The translations under genes were made by a program, and so were the position numbers. From NCBI RefSeq assembly GCF_000024365.1, contig NC_013235.1, positions 4,588,001 to 4,652,000 of the forward strand: 64,000 nt of DNA. Direction: 5' to 3'. Each line of letters opens with the position of its first letter. The stretch's first letter is position 1. The notes under the pieces were generated by a model that did no database searches, was not told where the DNA came from, and saw only the letters and a list, made by a program, of their open reading frames with translations. Source of the DNA: Nakamurella multipartita DSM 44233. Lineage in GTDB: Bacteria > Actinomycetota > Actinomycetes > Mycobacteriales > Nakamurellaceae. Below, one piece after another: positions 39,007-48,266 of the stretch.

Positions 39007-39894
39007 TCAATTCCTCTCGTGAGGTACGGGGTGGCCCACGGGCTCACCACCGGACACCTTTTCTTCGGATTGTTCGTGAGACGGTCCGGACGGGGCCACC
39101 GCATCGGTCTCGGCGCCCGCGATCGGGCGATCCCGTTCCTGGACCAACGCCTGGGCCTCGGCGCGCAGGGTGTCGACGTCGACCCGGGGCCGGAACGCGA
39201 ACCGGTACCACCGCAAGTAGTGCGGAATCCACTGGAGCAGTTTGAAGTTCGACTTGCCTGCCGTGCGGTCCAACCAGATGGTTGGAATCTCGGCGACCGG
39301 CCGGCCCAACCGCCGGGCCTTCGCGGTCAGCTCCAACCCGATCTCAAAGCCGTCGCGTGAATGGATGCCGACCTGTCGCACGAACTCCCGGTCGTAGGCC
39401 TTGAATGAGTTGGTCGCATCCCTGGTGCCCACTCGGGCGAGCATATGCAGCGATCGTCCGGCCGCCCGGGACATGGCCGACTTGACCAGGGGACCGCCAA
39501 CCTGTTGGCCGCCAGGCATATACCGGGAGGCCGCAGCCACGACCACACCGCGCTCCACCAATCGAACCAGTTCATCGATCTGCCGCGGGTCGTCACACCC
39601 GTCGGCCATCGTCACCACGACCGTCGGTGCCCGCGCCGCGTCGATCCCGTATCGGATCGCGTTCGCCGGGCCCCTGCCGTAGGTGCTGACCACAGCCCGC
39701 ACGCGTGGCTCCGTCGCAGCGAATCGCCGCACGACCGGCACCGTGTTGTCCTCCGGAAAGTCGACGACGACCACGACCTCGCAGTCCAACTGCATGCTCT
39801 CCAGCAGCCGCGCCAGTGGCGCCTCGATCCCCTCCCCCTCGTTGTAGGCCGGAATCACCACTGACACCCGCGGACTTGGACGCGCCACCATCAT
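39007..39894 (-). CDS. GT2 family glycosyltransferase
   Basis: A 295-residue transferase. VSVVIPAYNEGEGIEAPL, EVVVVVDFPEDNTVPVVR, AIRYGIDAARAPTVVVTMAD (with DGCDD as metal-site analogue) and DATNSFKAYDREFVRQVG are GT2 features of the dolichyl-phosphate mannosyltransferase-like subfamily, with no trailing membrane segments. A charged tail of about 60 residues follows. ATG 39894 is the first of two adjacent ATGs; it overlaps the dehydrogenase stop (TGATGATG). The preceding gene probably supplies its uronic-acid or related donor. Confidence 0.85.
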   Translation of the reverse strand: MMVARPSPRVSVVIPAYNEGEGIEAPLARLLESMQLDCEVVVVVDFPEDNTVPVVRRFAATEPRVRAVVSTYGRGPANAIRYGIDAARAPTVVVTMADGCDDPRQIDELVRLVERGVVVAAASRYMPGGQQVGGPLVKSAMSRAAGRSLHMLARVGTRDATNSFKAYDREFVRQVGIHSRDGFEIGLELTAKARRLGRPVAEIPTIWLDRTAGKSNFKLLQWIPHYLRWYRFAFRPRVDVDTLRAEAQALVQERDRPIAGAETDAVAPSGPSHEQSEEKVSGGEPVGHPVPHERN

Positions 39895-41105
39895 CAGACT
39901 CTGACCCCGCCGCCCAGGACGTTCCACACGTCGGCCACCGGCTTGTCCACGACCAGCCCTCGGTATTGCGGATGCGGCGTCGCCACGATCAACAGGTCCG
40001 ACCGGGTCAGCACGTCTTCCAACGGCAGCAGATCAGGATCGACCGTGACATAAGGATCCGTGGTCAACACTGCCTTGGCCTTGAAGGAAAGCACTCGGCG
40101 CAACTTGTACGACAGGCTCGAGCGTATGTCGTCCGACCCGCCTTTGAACGCCATTCCCAGGATGCCTACTGTCATCTCGGCAAGGTCGAATCGGTCTTCC
40201 AGTCGGCTCACCAGATACAGCGGCAAACCTTCGTTCACCAACATTGCCGAATGGCCCAGGGCGAATTGATTGTCGCTGAACGCAGCGAGCTGCATCGTGT
40301 CCTTGAACAAGCAAGGACCCGCGGCAAAACCTGCGCCCGGCAGATCGGCCGCACGAGGGTAGTCCTGGGTCAATCCGGCGCGGATGCGTTCAAAATCAAG
40401 ACCTCGGTCATTGGCCATCATGTAGAACTGATTGGCTGCCGCGAACTTGATGTACCGCCAGGTGTTGGTGAACAACTTCGCGAGCTCGGCCTCCTCGGGC
40501 AACATTGGCACCAATGTCGAGGTTAGGCGCCCGAACAACGCCTCCGCCCGCTTCAACCCGGCATCCGTGCGCGCGGACACGATCTGGGGCAGGCTGAACA
40601 GTTCCTCCATTGCCCGGTGTTCGGCAATCCTCTCGGGGCAGAACGCCACCGGCATGTCGATCCCCAGCTCGTCGACCATGCGCTCCACCAGGGCCGTCAC
40701 CCCCGGATACACCGTCGACCGCAGCACCAGCAACTGACCGTCCCGGAAGAACGGCGTCACCTGCGCCAGCGCTCGAGGGATCGCCTTCGGATCCGGGTTC
40801 AGGTGCTCGTCGACAGGGGTGCCGATCACCACGACCACGTGCTCTGCCTGACCCACCACCGCCGGATTCGTGGACGCTCGGATCCGGCCGGCCGCCAACG
40901 CCGCCCGCAACATCGGTTCGGCCCCGGGCTCAACGAATGGCAGCTCGCCCGCGTTCACCGCAGCCACGGCGGTTACGCTGATGTCCTGGATCAACACCGA
41001 CGCACCGCGATCAGCGAACGCGATCGCCAAAGGCAATCCGACGTGCCCGCCACCGCCGACGATGACCAGGTCGTACGCAAACAGAGCCGAGCTACTTTCG
41101 GACAT
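39894..41105 (-). CDS. UDP-glucose/GDP-mannose dehydrogenase family protein
   Basis: A 403-residue NAD-dependent four-electron dehydrogenase. IVGGGGHVGLPLAIAFADRG is the Rossmann loop. VVVVIGTPVDEHLNPDPK, FCPERIAEHRAMEEL, LAKLFTNTWRYIKFA and AGFAAGPCLFKDTMQL (catalytic Cys) follow. The NWR(Y)IKFAxANQFYMM segment is typical of UDP-N-acetylmannosamine/glucose dehydrogenases. The product is a uronic-acid nucleotide, feeding the adjacent GT2. The ATG start has a weak RBS. Divergent from a membrane protein gene. Confidence 0.9.
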   Translation of the reverse strand: MSESSSALFAYDLVIVGGGGHVGLPLAIAFADRGASVLIQDISVTAVAAVNAGELPFVEPGAEPMLRAALAAGRIRASTNPAVVGQAEHVVVVIGTPVDEHLNPDPKAIPRALAQVTPFFRDGQLLVLRSTVYPGVTALVERMVDELGIDMPVAFCPERIAEHRAMEELFSLPQIVSARTDAGLKRAEALFGRLTSTLVPMLPEEAELAKLFTNTWRYIKFAAANQFYMMANDRGLDFERIRAGLTQDYPRAADLPGAGFAAGPCLFKDTMQLAAFSDNQFALGHSAMLVNEGLPLYLVSRLEDRFDLAEMTVGILGMAFKGGSDDIRSSLSYKLRRVLSFKAKAVLTTDPYVTVDPDLLPLEDVLTRSDLLIVATPHPQYRGLVVDKPVADVWNVLGGGVRV

Positions 41106-41296
41106 ATTGCCAACCTGTCCCTGGTCTCGGGAGGCTCCCGCGAAACACTGACGAACGGCGGTCATCGCGGAGCTGCGAACGGGGGCGCCGGCCCTGCGAG
41201 CGAGTTCACGCAGCTTGCGCCGGTCGTCAACACGATACTGGAGGCCTGGCCCGATCCTGACCGGGCACGCCGGCTCAGCCGATCGAATGTGACAGC

Positions 41297-42724
41297 ATGA
41301 AGCCTGCTTGGTTCCGATCGGTGGCGCACACACGACCCCCGAGGCCGGACGAGGACCAGAGACCGAGGGGCTCGGTGGGGCGGTTGGTGAAGGCGCTGGC
41401 CACTGGGCGCACGCGGCTCAGTTCGCTGTTCTCACCGATCGACCCGCCGACGGGATGGCAGTGGGCCAATCCTGCGCTGTTCGTTCTGGGAACCATCGTC
41501 ATGGTACTTCGGGTCCCCGCGGACACCCGCTTCGTCCTCTGGGCCGAGGACGGAAACACTTTCCTCGCCCAGGCCTACGACCAGGGTGGCGGATCCGTCT
41601 TCTTCGCGCCTTACGCGGGGTACATGCATCTCATACCCCGCGTGACCGCCTGGATCGTCCGTGACACCGTCGACCTCCCTGACTCCGGTATCGCGATGGC
41701 ACTGGCGGCGGCCGCGGTCACATCTCTGTGCCTCGTGGGAGCCTTTCATTGGTCGCGTGGGTGGCTGTCCGCCCCGGCCGCCGTGGTGCTGTGGCTGGCA
41801 ACACTGCTGATGCCCGCCTCTGCGTTGGAGCTCGCCCTCAACGTCGCCGACTCACACTGGTGGCTGATGTACGCGGCGTTTTGGGCCCTGCTGAGCCGTC
41901 TTCGCGGCCCGGCGAGCGTTGCTGCCGCGTCGGTGGCCGTCGTGGCCGCCGCGCTCAGCGATCCCTTGACCGCGGTGCTCGTGCCCTTGGCCCTGATCCG
42001 TGCCGCCGGATGGACCACCAAGCGCGACGTCATCGCGCCGGTGGCGCTGCTGATCGGGTTGGCCGGTCAGATGCTGGTCGTGCAGGGCGCGTCGCGCTCG
42101 ACGGCGGTGGCCAAGCTCACCATCGACGAGCTGATCCACCAAGCGATCGTCAGGCTTGGCTTCGCGACCGTCGTCGGTGGAGAACTCGGCGATCGCTTCG
42201 CGATGGCCCACCCCTTCCGCGCGGCCATCGTCGGCGCCGGCGTGCTGATCGGGATACTTGTTGCGTCCGCTGTCGTCGTCCGTCGCCGACCGATCGCCGT
42301 GATTGCCCTCGTTCACGCCCTCGTGTGGTACTCGCTGATCGAGTACCTGGTCTGGCCGAACACGCGCATGCCCACCGAGTTCGGTCCGCTCACCTGGGGG
42401 CAGCGCTATGCCTTCAATGCGTTGCTGCTCCTGGCCGTCGCCGTCGTAGCGATCGCGGATGCTGCCGCGACCCAACGCCGCGCTCCCGTTGCCGGTCGGA
42501 TCCTGGCCGGCGTCATTGCTGTGGCACTGCTCTGGCCGGGCATCACTCAATTCCAATCCTCGACCTACCGCAGACCGACGCCAACTCTTGACGCCCAACT
42601 GCCGGCTGCGATCGAGGCGTGTCGCCTTGATGGGTCGGGGATGTACTCGTTCGTCATCCTGCCGACCGAGCTTTACACCTGGCCGGTGGCGTGCTCGGTC
42701 ATCCTGTCGACCGCGGACGGCTGA
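41297..42724 (+). CDS. Polytopic membrane protein, possible GT-C glycosyltransferase
   Basis: A 475-residue integral membrane protein with about ten hydrophobic segments. The first large outside loop contains FVLWAEDGNTFLAQAYDQGG, an acidic ED motif like that of GT-C enzymes using lipid-phosphate sugars. RMPTEFGPLTWGQRY lies in a later loop. I do not recognise a defined family. A role as arabinosyl- or mannosyl-type transferase, or polymerase, is inferred only from topology and location. Confidence 0.7.
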   Translation: MKPAWFRSVAHTRPPRPDEDQRPRGSVGRLVKALATGRTRLSSLFSPIDPPTGWQWANPALFVLGTIVMVLRVPADTRFVLWAEDGNTFLAQAYDQGGGSVFFAPYAGYMHLIPRVTAWIVRDTVDLPDSGIAMALAAAAVTSLCLVGAFHWSRGWLSAPAAVVLWLATLLMPASALELALNVADSHWWLMYAAFWALLSRLRGPASVAAASVAVVAAALSDPLTAVLVPLALIRAAGWTTKRDVIAPVALLIGLAGQMLVVQGASRSTAVAKLTIDELIHQAIVRLGFATVVGGELGDRFAMAHPFRAAIVGAGVLIGILVASAVVVRRRPIAVIALVHALVWYSLIEYLVWPNTRMPTEFGPLTWGQRYAFNALLLLAVAVVAIADAAATQRRAPVAGRILAGVIAVALLWPGITQFQSSTYRRPTPTLDAQLPAAIEACRLDGSGMYSFVILPTELYTWPVACSVILSTADG

Positions 42725-42929
42725 CCGGCCCGGCAATCGCGTCGGCTCCCTGGCGCACCCCCTGGCCTGGCTTGTGCGACCGGGGGGCGGCCTACGAATG
42801 TGGACGTCCACGCCGGCGTAGTCTTGGAAGCCGCTTCTCACGCCGGATGCTGGGAGCGGCGCATCGCGAATTCAGCAGGCTGGGCCGCGATGGGCGTTCC
42901 GAAAAGTGATTTGGCTGAACCGGGCGGAA

Positions 42930-44906
42930 ATGATGAGCGCGGCGCGAACAGGGGATCTGACAACAATCCGGTCTCCCATTGAACGAGCGTTCAATTTTCT
43001 CCGGCGTCATCGGGTCATCCTCGTCCCCCTGGTGATCTATGCCGCACTGATCATTGTCGGCGTCACCACCTCGAGCATCGGCGCACCCTTCCTCCGCGAA
43101 GATCCCGCAGCACCCCTCGGATTTCAGCTGGGCCAATCGCAGCTGATCAGGTCCGACGAGTACAATACCGAGTCCGCTCTTTGGCTAGGCCAGATGGCTG
43201 AAGGGTTCGCCCAGCTGCATGATCCGCTGAGCGTCTCACCTGCCTACTTCGCCCAACTTCCGGCCGGACCGGTCTCCGGAATCGTCTTCTTCGACGGCAC
43301 GCTGCTCATGCTCGGGCCCTGGTTGCCCGACGCGATGCTCTTCGCCATGAAATGGTGGCTTCCCACGGTCTTGCTGTTCATTGGCATGCCGGTTTGGTTC
43401 AAACAAATCACCGGCAAGTACCGGTGGGGCTACCTGGCGGCCGTTCTCATCTTCTTCTCGCCGTCGAGCATGTGGTGGTCGGGGCGTCCAGTGAACACCA
43501 TCGGCTTTATTGTCGCGGGCTGCGCGCTGGGCATCTTTGCTGCTCGTCGCCTCGTGGGCGGTCAGTGGATCGCGGGAGTCCTCTCGGTAGGAGCCGCCGG
43601 AATCCTATTGGCGCGCTTCCCGTCGTATTATCAACCTCTTGCCATCGTTGTCGGCCCGCCGATCGTCCTTGCCACTGCGGGCTACCTGTTCTTTGCCAAT
43701 CATGGCGTCCGCAATCGATTATTGGCCTTGGGACCGCTGGCCCTTTCCGGAGCGGCGTTCACACTATTCACAGCGCTCGAGAACTGGGATTCGTTGAGTG
43801 CGGTCCTGGCCACCGTGTATCCAGGAGATCGTCGATCGACTGGGCAGGGGCAGGAGATCGGGGCGGTCTTCGGGGCGACGAACTTCGGGTGGATGGAGTC
43901 CGTGGGCACGACCGCCCTCAACACCAACCAGACCGAGATCGCCAGCTCTTTTACAATTCTGCTCGTCGTGATCGGATTTGCCTTCGTCGCGCAGCGATGG
44001 AACTCAGATCGCGCAACAGCCGCCGCACTGATCCCACTGGTGGTCCTAGCGACTTTCTGGCTGACCTGGTGCACCGTCTCCTGGGGCGCCGTAGGTGAGA
44101 TGATTCCGCTGGCCAATCGTGTTCCGTATTATCGTGCGACCAACGCGACCGGGTTCGTGGCGACCATCGCATTTTGCCTCTACATGACGCAATGGCGGAC
44201 ACCCCAGCGGCGGGCGGTGCCGGCGGTGGCCGGCGGGGTCGCTGCCCTGGCCTCAGCCGTTGCCGGTAGCTCACTGCAGGCAATCTATCTGCCCGATCTC
44301 GCCACCTGGATGATATGGCTCAGTGCCGCAGCAGTCGGCCTTGTCATCTTCGCTCTCCTGCAATGGCCCGACCGCTGGTACTCCCTGGCCGCGGCCGGGT
44401 TGGCGGCCAGTGTCATGACCGCGACAGCAGTCCCGGTTCTGTTCGGCCTGGCCGACCTTCGGGCCAGCGACGCCGCGAGCGACTTCCTGTCAGCTGGCCG
44501 GCAAGCACGCGAGGCGGGTGCGGTGTGGGCGACGGACTCTTTCTATGTCGACGCGCTCCTGACGGCGACCGGGACACCATCGCTGTCCGCCCGCCAACAG
44601 ATGGGACCAGACCGTCACAACTGGCTTCGCCTGGATCCCGAAGGTACGAACGAAAATACCTGGAACCGCGCAGGAATGTACTACACCTTCGACTGGACAA
44701 ACGCACCAGAAATAAAATTCTCGAACCCGAGTCCAGACATACTCGTCATGACGGCATCGCCGTGCACGGTCGCCCAGAGAATCCCCGAACTGGATCACAT
44801 CGTATCCGGTAAGGAGTTAGATATGGAATGCCTGGAGTTGACCGGAGAATTCAATTGGTCAGGGTCGCAGCATTGGATCTACGCCGTTCACCACGGCGGA
44901 GCCTGA
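42930..44906 (+). CDS. Large polytopic membrane protein (same family as the gene at the right edge)
   Basis: A 658-residue membrane protein with many hydrophobic segments. The N-terminal loop has GFQLGQSQLIRSDEYNTES, closely similar to LLLGAPREIRSDEWLVQSS in the gene at 63179. GAVWATDSFYVDALLTATG and a soluble C-terminal extracytosolic region of about 130 residues follow. I do not know its function; glycan polymerase or GT-C-type transfer is possible. The coding region is less GC-rich than its neighbours. Start ATG 42930 or 42933; GTG 42906 is in frame. Confidence 0.75.
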   Translation: MMSAARTGDLTTIRSPIERAFNFLRRHRVILVPLVIYAALIIVGVTTSSIGAPFLREDPAAPLGFQLGQSQLIRSDEYNTESALWLGQMAEGFAQLHDPLSVSPAYFAQLPAGPVSGIVFFDGTLLMLGPWLPDAMLFAMKWWLPTVLLFIGMPVWFKQITGKYRWGYLAAVLIFFSPSSMWWSGRPVNTIGFIVAGCALGIFAARRLVGGQWIAGVLSVGAAGILLARFPSYYQPLAIVVGPPIVLATAGYLFFANHGVRNRLLALGPLALSGAAFTLFTALENWDSLSAVLATVYPGDRRSTGQGQEIGAVFGATNFGWMESVGTTALNTNQTEIASSFTILLVVIGFAFVAQRWNSDRATAAALIPLVVLATFWLTWCTVSWGAVGEMIPLANRVPYYRATNATGFVATIAFCLYMTQWRTPQRRAVPAVAGGVAALASAVAGSSLQAIYLPDLATWMIWLSAAAVGLVIFALLQWPDRWYSLAAAGLAASVMTATAVPVLFGLADLRASDAASDFLSAGRQAREAGAVWATDSFYVDALLTATGTPSLSARQQMGPDRHNWLRLDPEGTNENTWNRAGMYYTFDWTNAPEIKFSNPSPDILVMTASPCTVAQRIPELDHIVSGKELDMECLELTGEFNWSGSQHWIYAVHHGGA

Positions 44907-45040
44907 CCCTCGCACCGTGGAGGTGACTCCATGGTGGGCCGACCCGGACAGCGCGACACGGGCCGCGCAATCGCCACGATCCGCCGAGGGCCCCGGCGTA
45001 GTGTGGCCTGGAAACCGGATCCGGCGCGAATGGGGTCGAC

Positions 45041-46129
45041 ATGCCCGCTCAGCACGATCAGCAGACGCAGGTCGCGGTTGTCCTGCGGACGAGGAATCGT
45101 CCTCTGCTCCTAGCTCGTGCACTGGCCAGCGCGGCCGCTCAGACGTACGCCGACTACGTGGTGATCGTGGTCAACGACACTGGGGATCCGGGTCCGGTCG
45201 ACGACGCGGTCGCCCAGGTCGCCGACCGCGCGCTGGGTCGCTTCCAGGTGGTGCACAACACCGTCTCGCGAGGACGCGAGGCGGCACTCAACATCGGGCT
45301 GGAGGCCAGCTCGTCCTGCTACGTGGCGGTGCTCGACGATGACGACACCTGGGCCTCGTCGTTCCTGGCGCAGACGGTCGATCATCTCGAGCGCACCGGG
45401 GACCTGGCCGTTGCGACTCGATCCGAGGTGATCTACGAGCGCATCGACGGCGAGACGGTCGTCACCGAGGGCCGTGAGCTGCTGGCATCGGACCGTAATC
45501 AGGTGACCCTGCTCGAGACGATCGTGCGTAACTACACCCACACCGGTTCGCTGGTCTACCGGCGCGACGTGCTGGACACCATCGGCCGATACGACGAGGC
45601 GCTGCCGGTACTGGCCGACTGGGACTTCCTGCTCAGGCTGCTCCGTCACGGCGAGGTCGGGTTCATCGACGGCAACCCCCTCGCCTTCTGGCACCGCCGC
45701 CCGGCGTCGGTCGGCGACGCCCGGAACAGCGTCGAGGGCGACGAACACACCCGCTGGGATGTCCTGGTCCGTGATCGCTATCTGCGAGCCGACCTGGCCC
45801 GGCACGAGGGATTGGGCTACCTGTTGTTCGTCAGCGAACTGCAGGACCGGGACGCGAGGATCGCTCAGGCCCGCGGCGCGCACATCGCCGGCGCCGTGCA
45901 CAAGATCGACACCGAACTGCTCTCGATGCGAGACACCCAGACCTCTCTCGCCGCGGCGGTTCACCACCTGCACGGCACCCAGGATGAGCTGCTGCGCCAG
46001 CTGGTCGAGATGAATCGCAACCTGATCAGCCAGAACAACCGGATCGTCGCCCAGTTTGCCCTGCTCGGCGAGAGGGTGGAGCGGCTCGAATCGCTGCTCG
46101 ACCGCAGGCTTGCCGGTCAACTGCGTTGA
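45041..46129 (+). CDS. GT2 glycosyltransferase with C-terminal coiled coil
   Basis: A 362-residue transferase. VAVVLRTRNRPLLLARALAS, SRGREAALNIGLEAS, VAVLDDDDTWASSFLAQTVD (metal Asp cluster) and LADWDFLLRLLRHGEVGFID are GT2 features. The last 90 residues (LLSMRDTQTSLAAAVHHLHG, LLRQLVEMNRNLISQNNR) are leucine-heptad rich and look like a coiled coil, suggesting an oligomer or membrane-tethered partner. The donor is unknown. It sits upstream of the RgpF-type gene. Confidence 0.82.
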   Translation: MPAQHDQQTQVAVVLRTRNRPLLLARALASAAAQTYADYVVIVVNDTGDPGPVDDAVAQVADRALGRFQVVHNTVSRGREAALNIGLEASSSCYVAVLDDDDTWASSFLAQTVDHLERTGDLAVATRSEVIYERIDGETVVTEGRELLASDRNQVTLLETIVRNYTHTGSLVYRRDVLDTIGRYDEALPVLADWDFLLRLLRHGEVGFIDGNPLAFWHRRPASVGDARNSVEGDEHTRWDVLVRDRYLRADLARHEGLGYLLFVSELQDRDARIAQARGAHIAGAVHKIDTELLSMRDTQTSLAAAVHHLHGTQDELLRQLVEMNRNLISQNNRIVAQFALLGERVERLESLLDRRLAGQLR

Positions 46130-46360
46130 ACAAGCAATCCTGACAACGGCGCGGCGCCGCTCAGCATCCACCCCGTGGGGGTCGGGATTTCACACCCCAG
46201 CTCGGTCCCGACGTCCGGGCCGTGACGGACGTGTCGCGCGTCACCGATCGAGCCGGTGCGATCGTTACAATGCGTCCTGTCAATGCATGGGGTCCGCGGC
46301 GGTGCTCCTGCGCGTTCACCCGCAGGAGGGCCCTCGGCCCATGAGGAGGTAGGTCAGCCA

Positions 46361-48256
46361 GTGCGGCGCGTCATCTTCTATCTGTTCTACGATGCCCAGG
46401 GCATCGTCGATGACTACGTTCCCTACAAACTCAACGCACTGCGCCCGTTCGCGGACCACATCTTCGTCGTTTCCAATTCCACCCTCACGCCGGAGGGGCG
46501 GGAAAAACTCGCCGACGTCGCCGACACCGTCCTGGCCCGCGAGAACGTCGGCTTTGACGTCTGGGGTTACAAGGAGGCGATGGAGGCCTTCGGTCGCGAC
46601 CGGCTCGCCGAATACGACGAGCTCATCCTGATGAATTACACGTTCTTCGGCCCGATCTTTCCGTTCGCCGAGACGTTCACGGCGATGGACGCCCGGGAGG
46701 ACATCGATTTCTGGGGCCTGACCGCGCACGGAGAAGTGGACCCCAACCCGTTCCCGGACACCACCGGAACCCTTCCCCTGCACATCCAGTCCCACTGGAT
46801 CGCCGTTCGCAAGACGATGTTCACCTCGATCGAGTTCGCCTGGTACTGGGACAAGATGCCCATGGTGACCTCGTACACGGATTCAATCCTGCAGCACGAG
46901 TCAAAATTCACTCAGCACTTTGCCGATCGCGGCTTCCGGTATTCGATCCTGTTCGATCCGAGCCGATATCCGACGACGCATCCGGTCTTCGACAGCGCCG
47001 ATCTGATGCTGGGCGACCGGTGCCCGATCCTCAAGCGGCGCATGTTCTTCCACGAGCCTACCTATCTCGAGCGCAATGCCATTCTCGGTCGCCGGGTCAT
47101 GGAGATCGTGTCCCGCACGGACTATCCGGTGGATCTCATCTGGCGCAATGTCGTGCGCTCGGCCGAGCCGCGCACGCTGTACACCAACATGTCGATGCTG
47201 TCGGTCGTGCCCGATGTCGACACCGGATTCCGGCCCGATCCGCCGCTGCGGATCTGTGTGCTGGCCCATATCTTCTATGAAGACATGACCGACGAGATGA
47301 TGGGCTGGATCGGAAATATTCCCGTCCCCTTCGATCTGGTCGTCACGACGACGAGCGCCGCCAAGAAGGAGGCCATCGAGTCCGCCCTGGAGGCGTACGC
47401 ACTGAAATCGGTCGAGGTGCGGCTCGTCGAGAGCAATCGGGGGCGCGCGGAAAGCGCCTTCCTCATCGCCTGCCGCGACGTGCTGACCTCCGGCGAGTAC
47501 GACCTGGTCCTCAAGATCCATTCGAAGAAGTCCCCGCAGAACGGCGCCAATCTCGGGCAGTTGTTCAAGCACCACTCGGTGGACAACCTGCTGTCCTCAC
47601 CGGGCTACGTGGCGTCCATCCTGGGCATGTTCCAGAGTCAGCCCAGCCTCGGCATGGTCTTCCCGCCGGTGGTCAACATCGGATTCCCGACCCTGGGACA
47701 CTCCTGGTTCACCAACCGCGAGGCCGCCCACGAGCTGGCCGACCAGCTGGGCATCCACACGATCTTCGACCGGACCACGCCGCTGGCCCCCAACGGCACC
47801 ATGTTCTGGGCGCGACCGGAGTCCCTGGCCAAGCTGGCCAGGCATGACTTCGACTATTCACAGTTCGCGGCCGAGCACGAGGGCTGGTCGGACGGCATGC
47901 TCGGGCACGTCATCGAACGACTGTACGGTTATGCCGTCCTGGACGCGGGACTCAGGATCCAGTGCGTGTTCAACACCGACTGGGCATCGATCAACTACGT
48001 CTTCCTGGAATACAAGCTGCAGCGCATCCTGTCGATGCTGCCGGCCCACACCCAGGAGGCGGTGGACTACCTGGAGCGCGCCCGGGCCGCGCTCGAGAGC
48101 CCGCCGCCGCCGCCCCCGCCGGAGGAACCGCCGCTGGCCCTGCTCAAGCACTCGGTCGATCGGTCGTACCCGCGGTTCGGCCGCTTCATGCGGCCCTTTT
48201 ACCACGCCGCTCGCGCCACTGTGCGGACCGGTCGGCGCATGCGGAAGGCGCGATGA
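46361..48256 (+). CDS. Rhamnan synthesis F (RgpF) family protein
   Basis: A 631-residue cytosolic protein. The C-terminal half has RICVLAHIFYEDMTDEMMGW, DLVVTTTSA and DLVLKIHSKKSPQNG, the RgpF family signature. The N-terminal half repeats the pattern (VIFYLFYDAQGIVDDYVPYK, FADHIFVVSNSTL, LAEYDELILMNYTFFGP). RgpF in streptococci helps build rhamnose-glucose polymer; the mechanism is uncertain. GTG 46361 has AGGAGGT about 10 nt upstream, which decides the start over an earlier in-frame GTG. Ends with a Pro/Glu-rich linker and basic tail. Confidence 0.85.
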   Translation: MRRVIFYLFYDAQGIVDDYVPYKLNALRPFADHIFVVSNSTLTPEGREKLADVADTVLARENVGFDVWGYKEAMEAFGRDRLAEYDELILMNYTFFGPIFPFAETFTAMDAREDIDFWGLTAHGEVDPNPFPDTTGTLPLHIQSHWIAVRKTMFTSIEFAWYWDKMPMVTSYTDSILQHESKFTQHFADRGFRYSILFDPSRYPTTHPVFDSADLMLGDRCPILKRRMFFHEPTYLERNAILGRRVMEIVSRTDYPVDLIWRNVVRSAEPRTLYTNMSMLSVVPDVDTGFRPDPPLRICVLAHIFYEDMTDEMMGWIGNIPVPFDLVVTTTSAAKKEAIESALEAYALKSVEVRLVESNRGRAESAFLIACRDVLTSGEYDLVLKIHSKKSPQNGANLGQLFKHHSVDNLLSSPGYVASILGMFQSQPSLGMVFPPVVNIGFPTLGHSWFTNREAAHELADQLGIHTIFDRTTPLAPNGTMFWARPESLAKLARHDFDYSQFAAEHEGWSDGMLGHVIERLYGYAVLDAGLRIQCVFNTDWASINYVFLEYKLQRILSMLPAHTQEAVDYLERARAALESPPPPPPPEEPPLALLKHSVDRSYPRFGRFMRPFYHAARATVRTGRRMRKAR

Positions 48257-48266
48257 CGGGCCGACG

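Noticed and set aside
42725..42929. A short gene between the two membrane protein genes
   Set aside because: The frames here are short, lack a ribosome-binding site and show no homology or composition typical of coding DNA.
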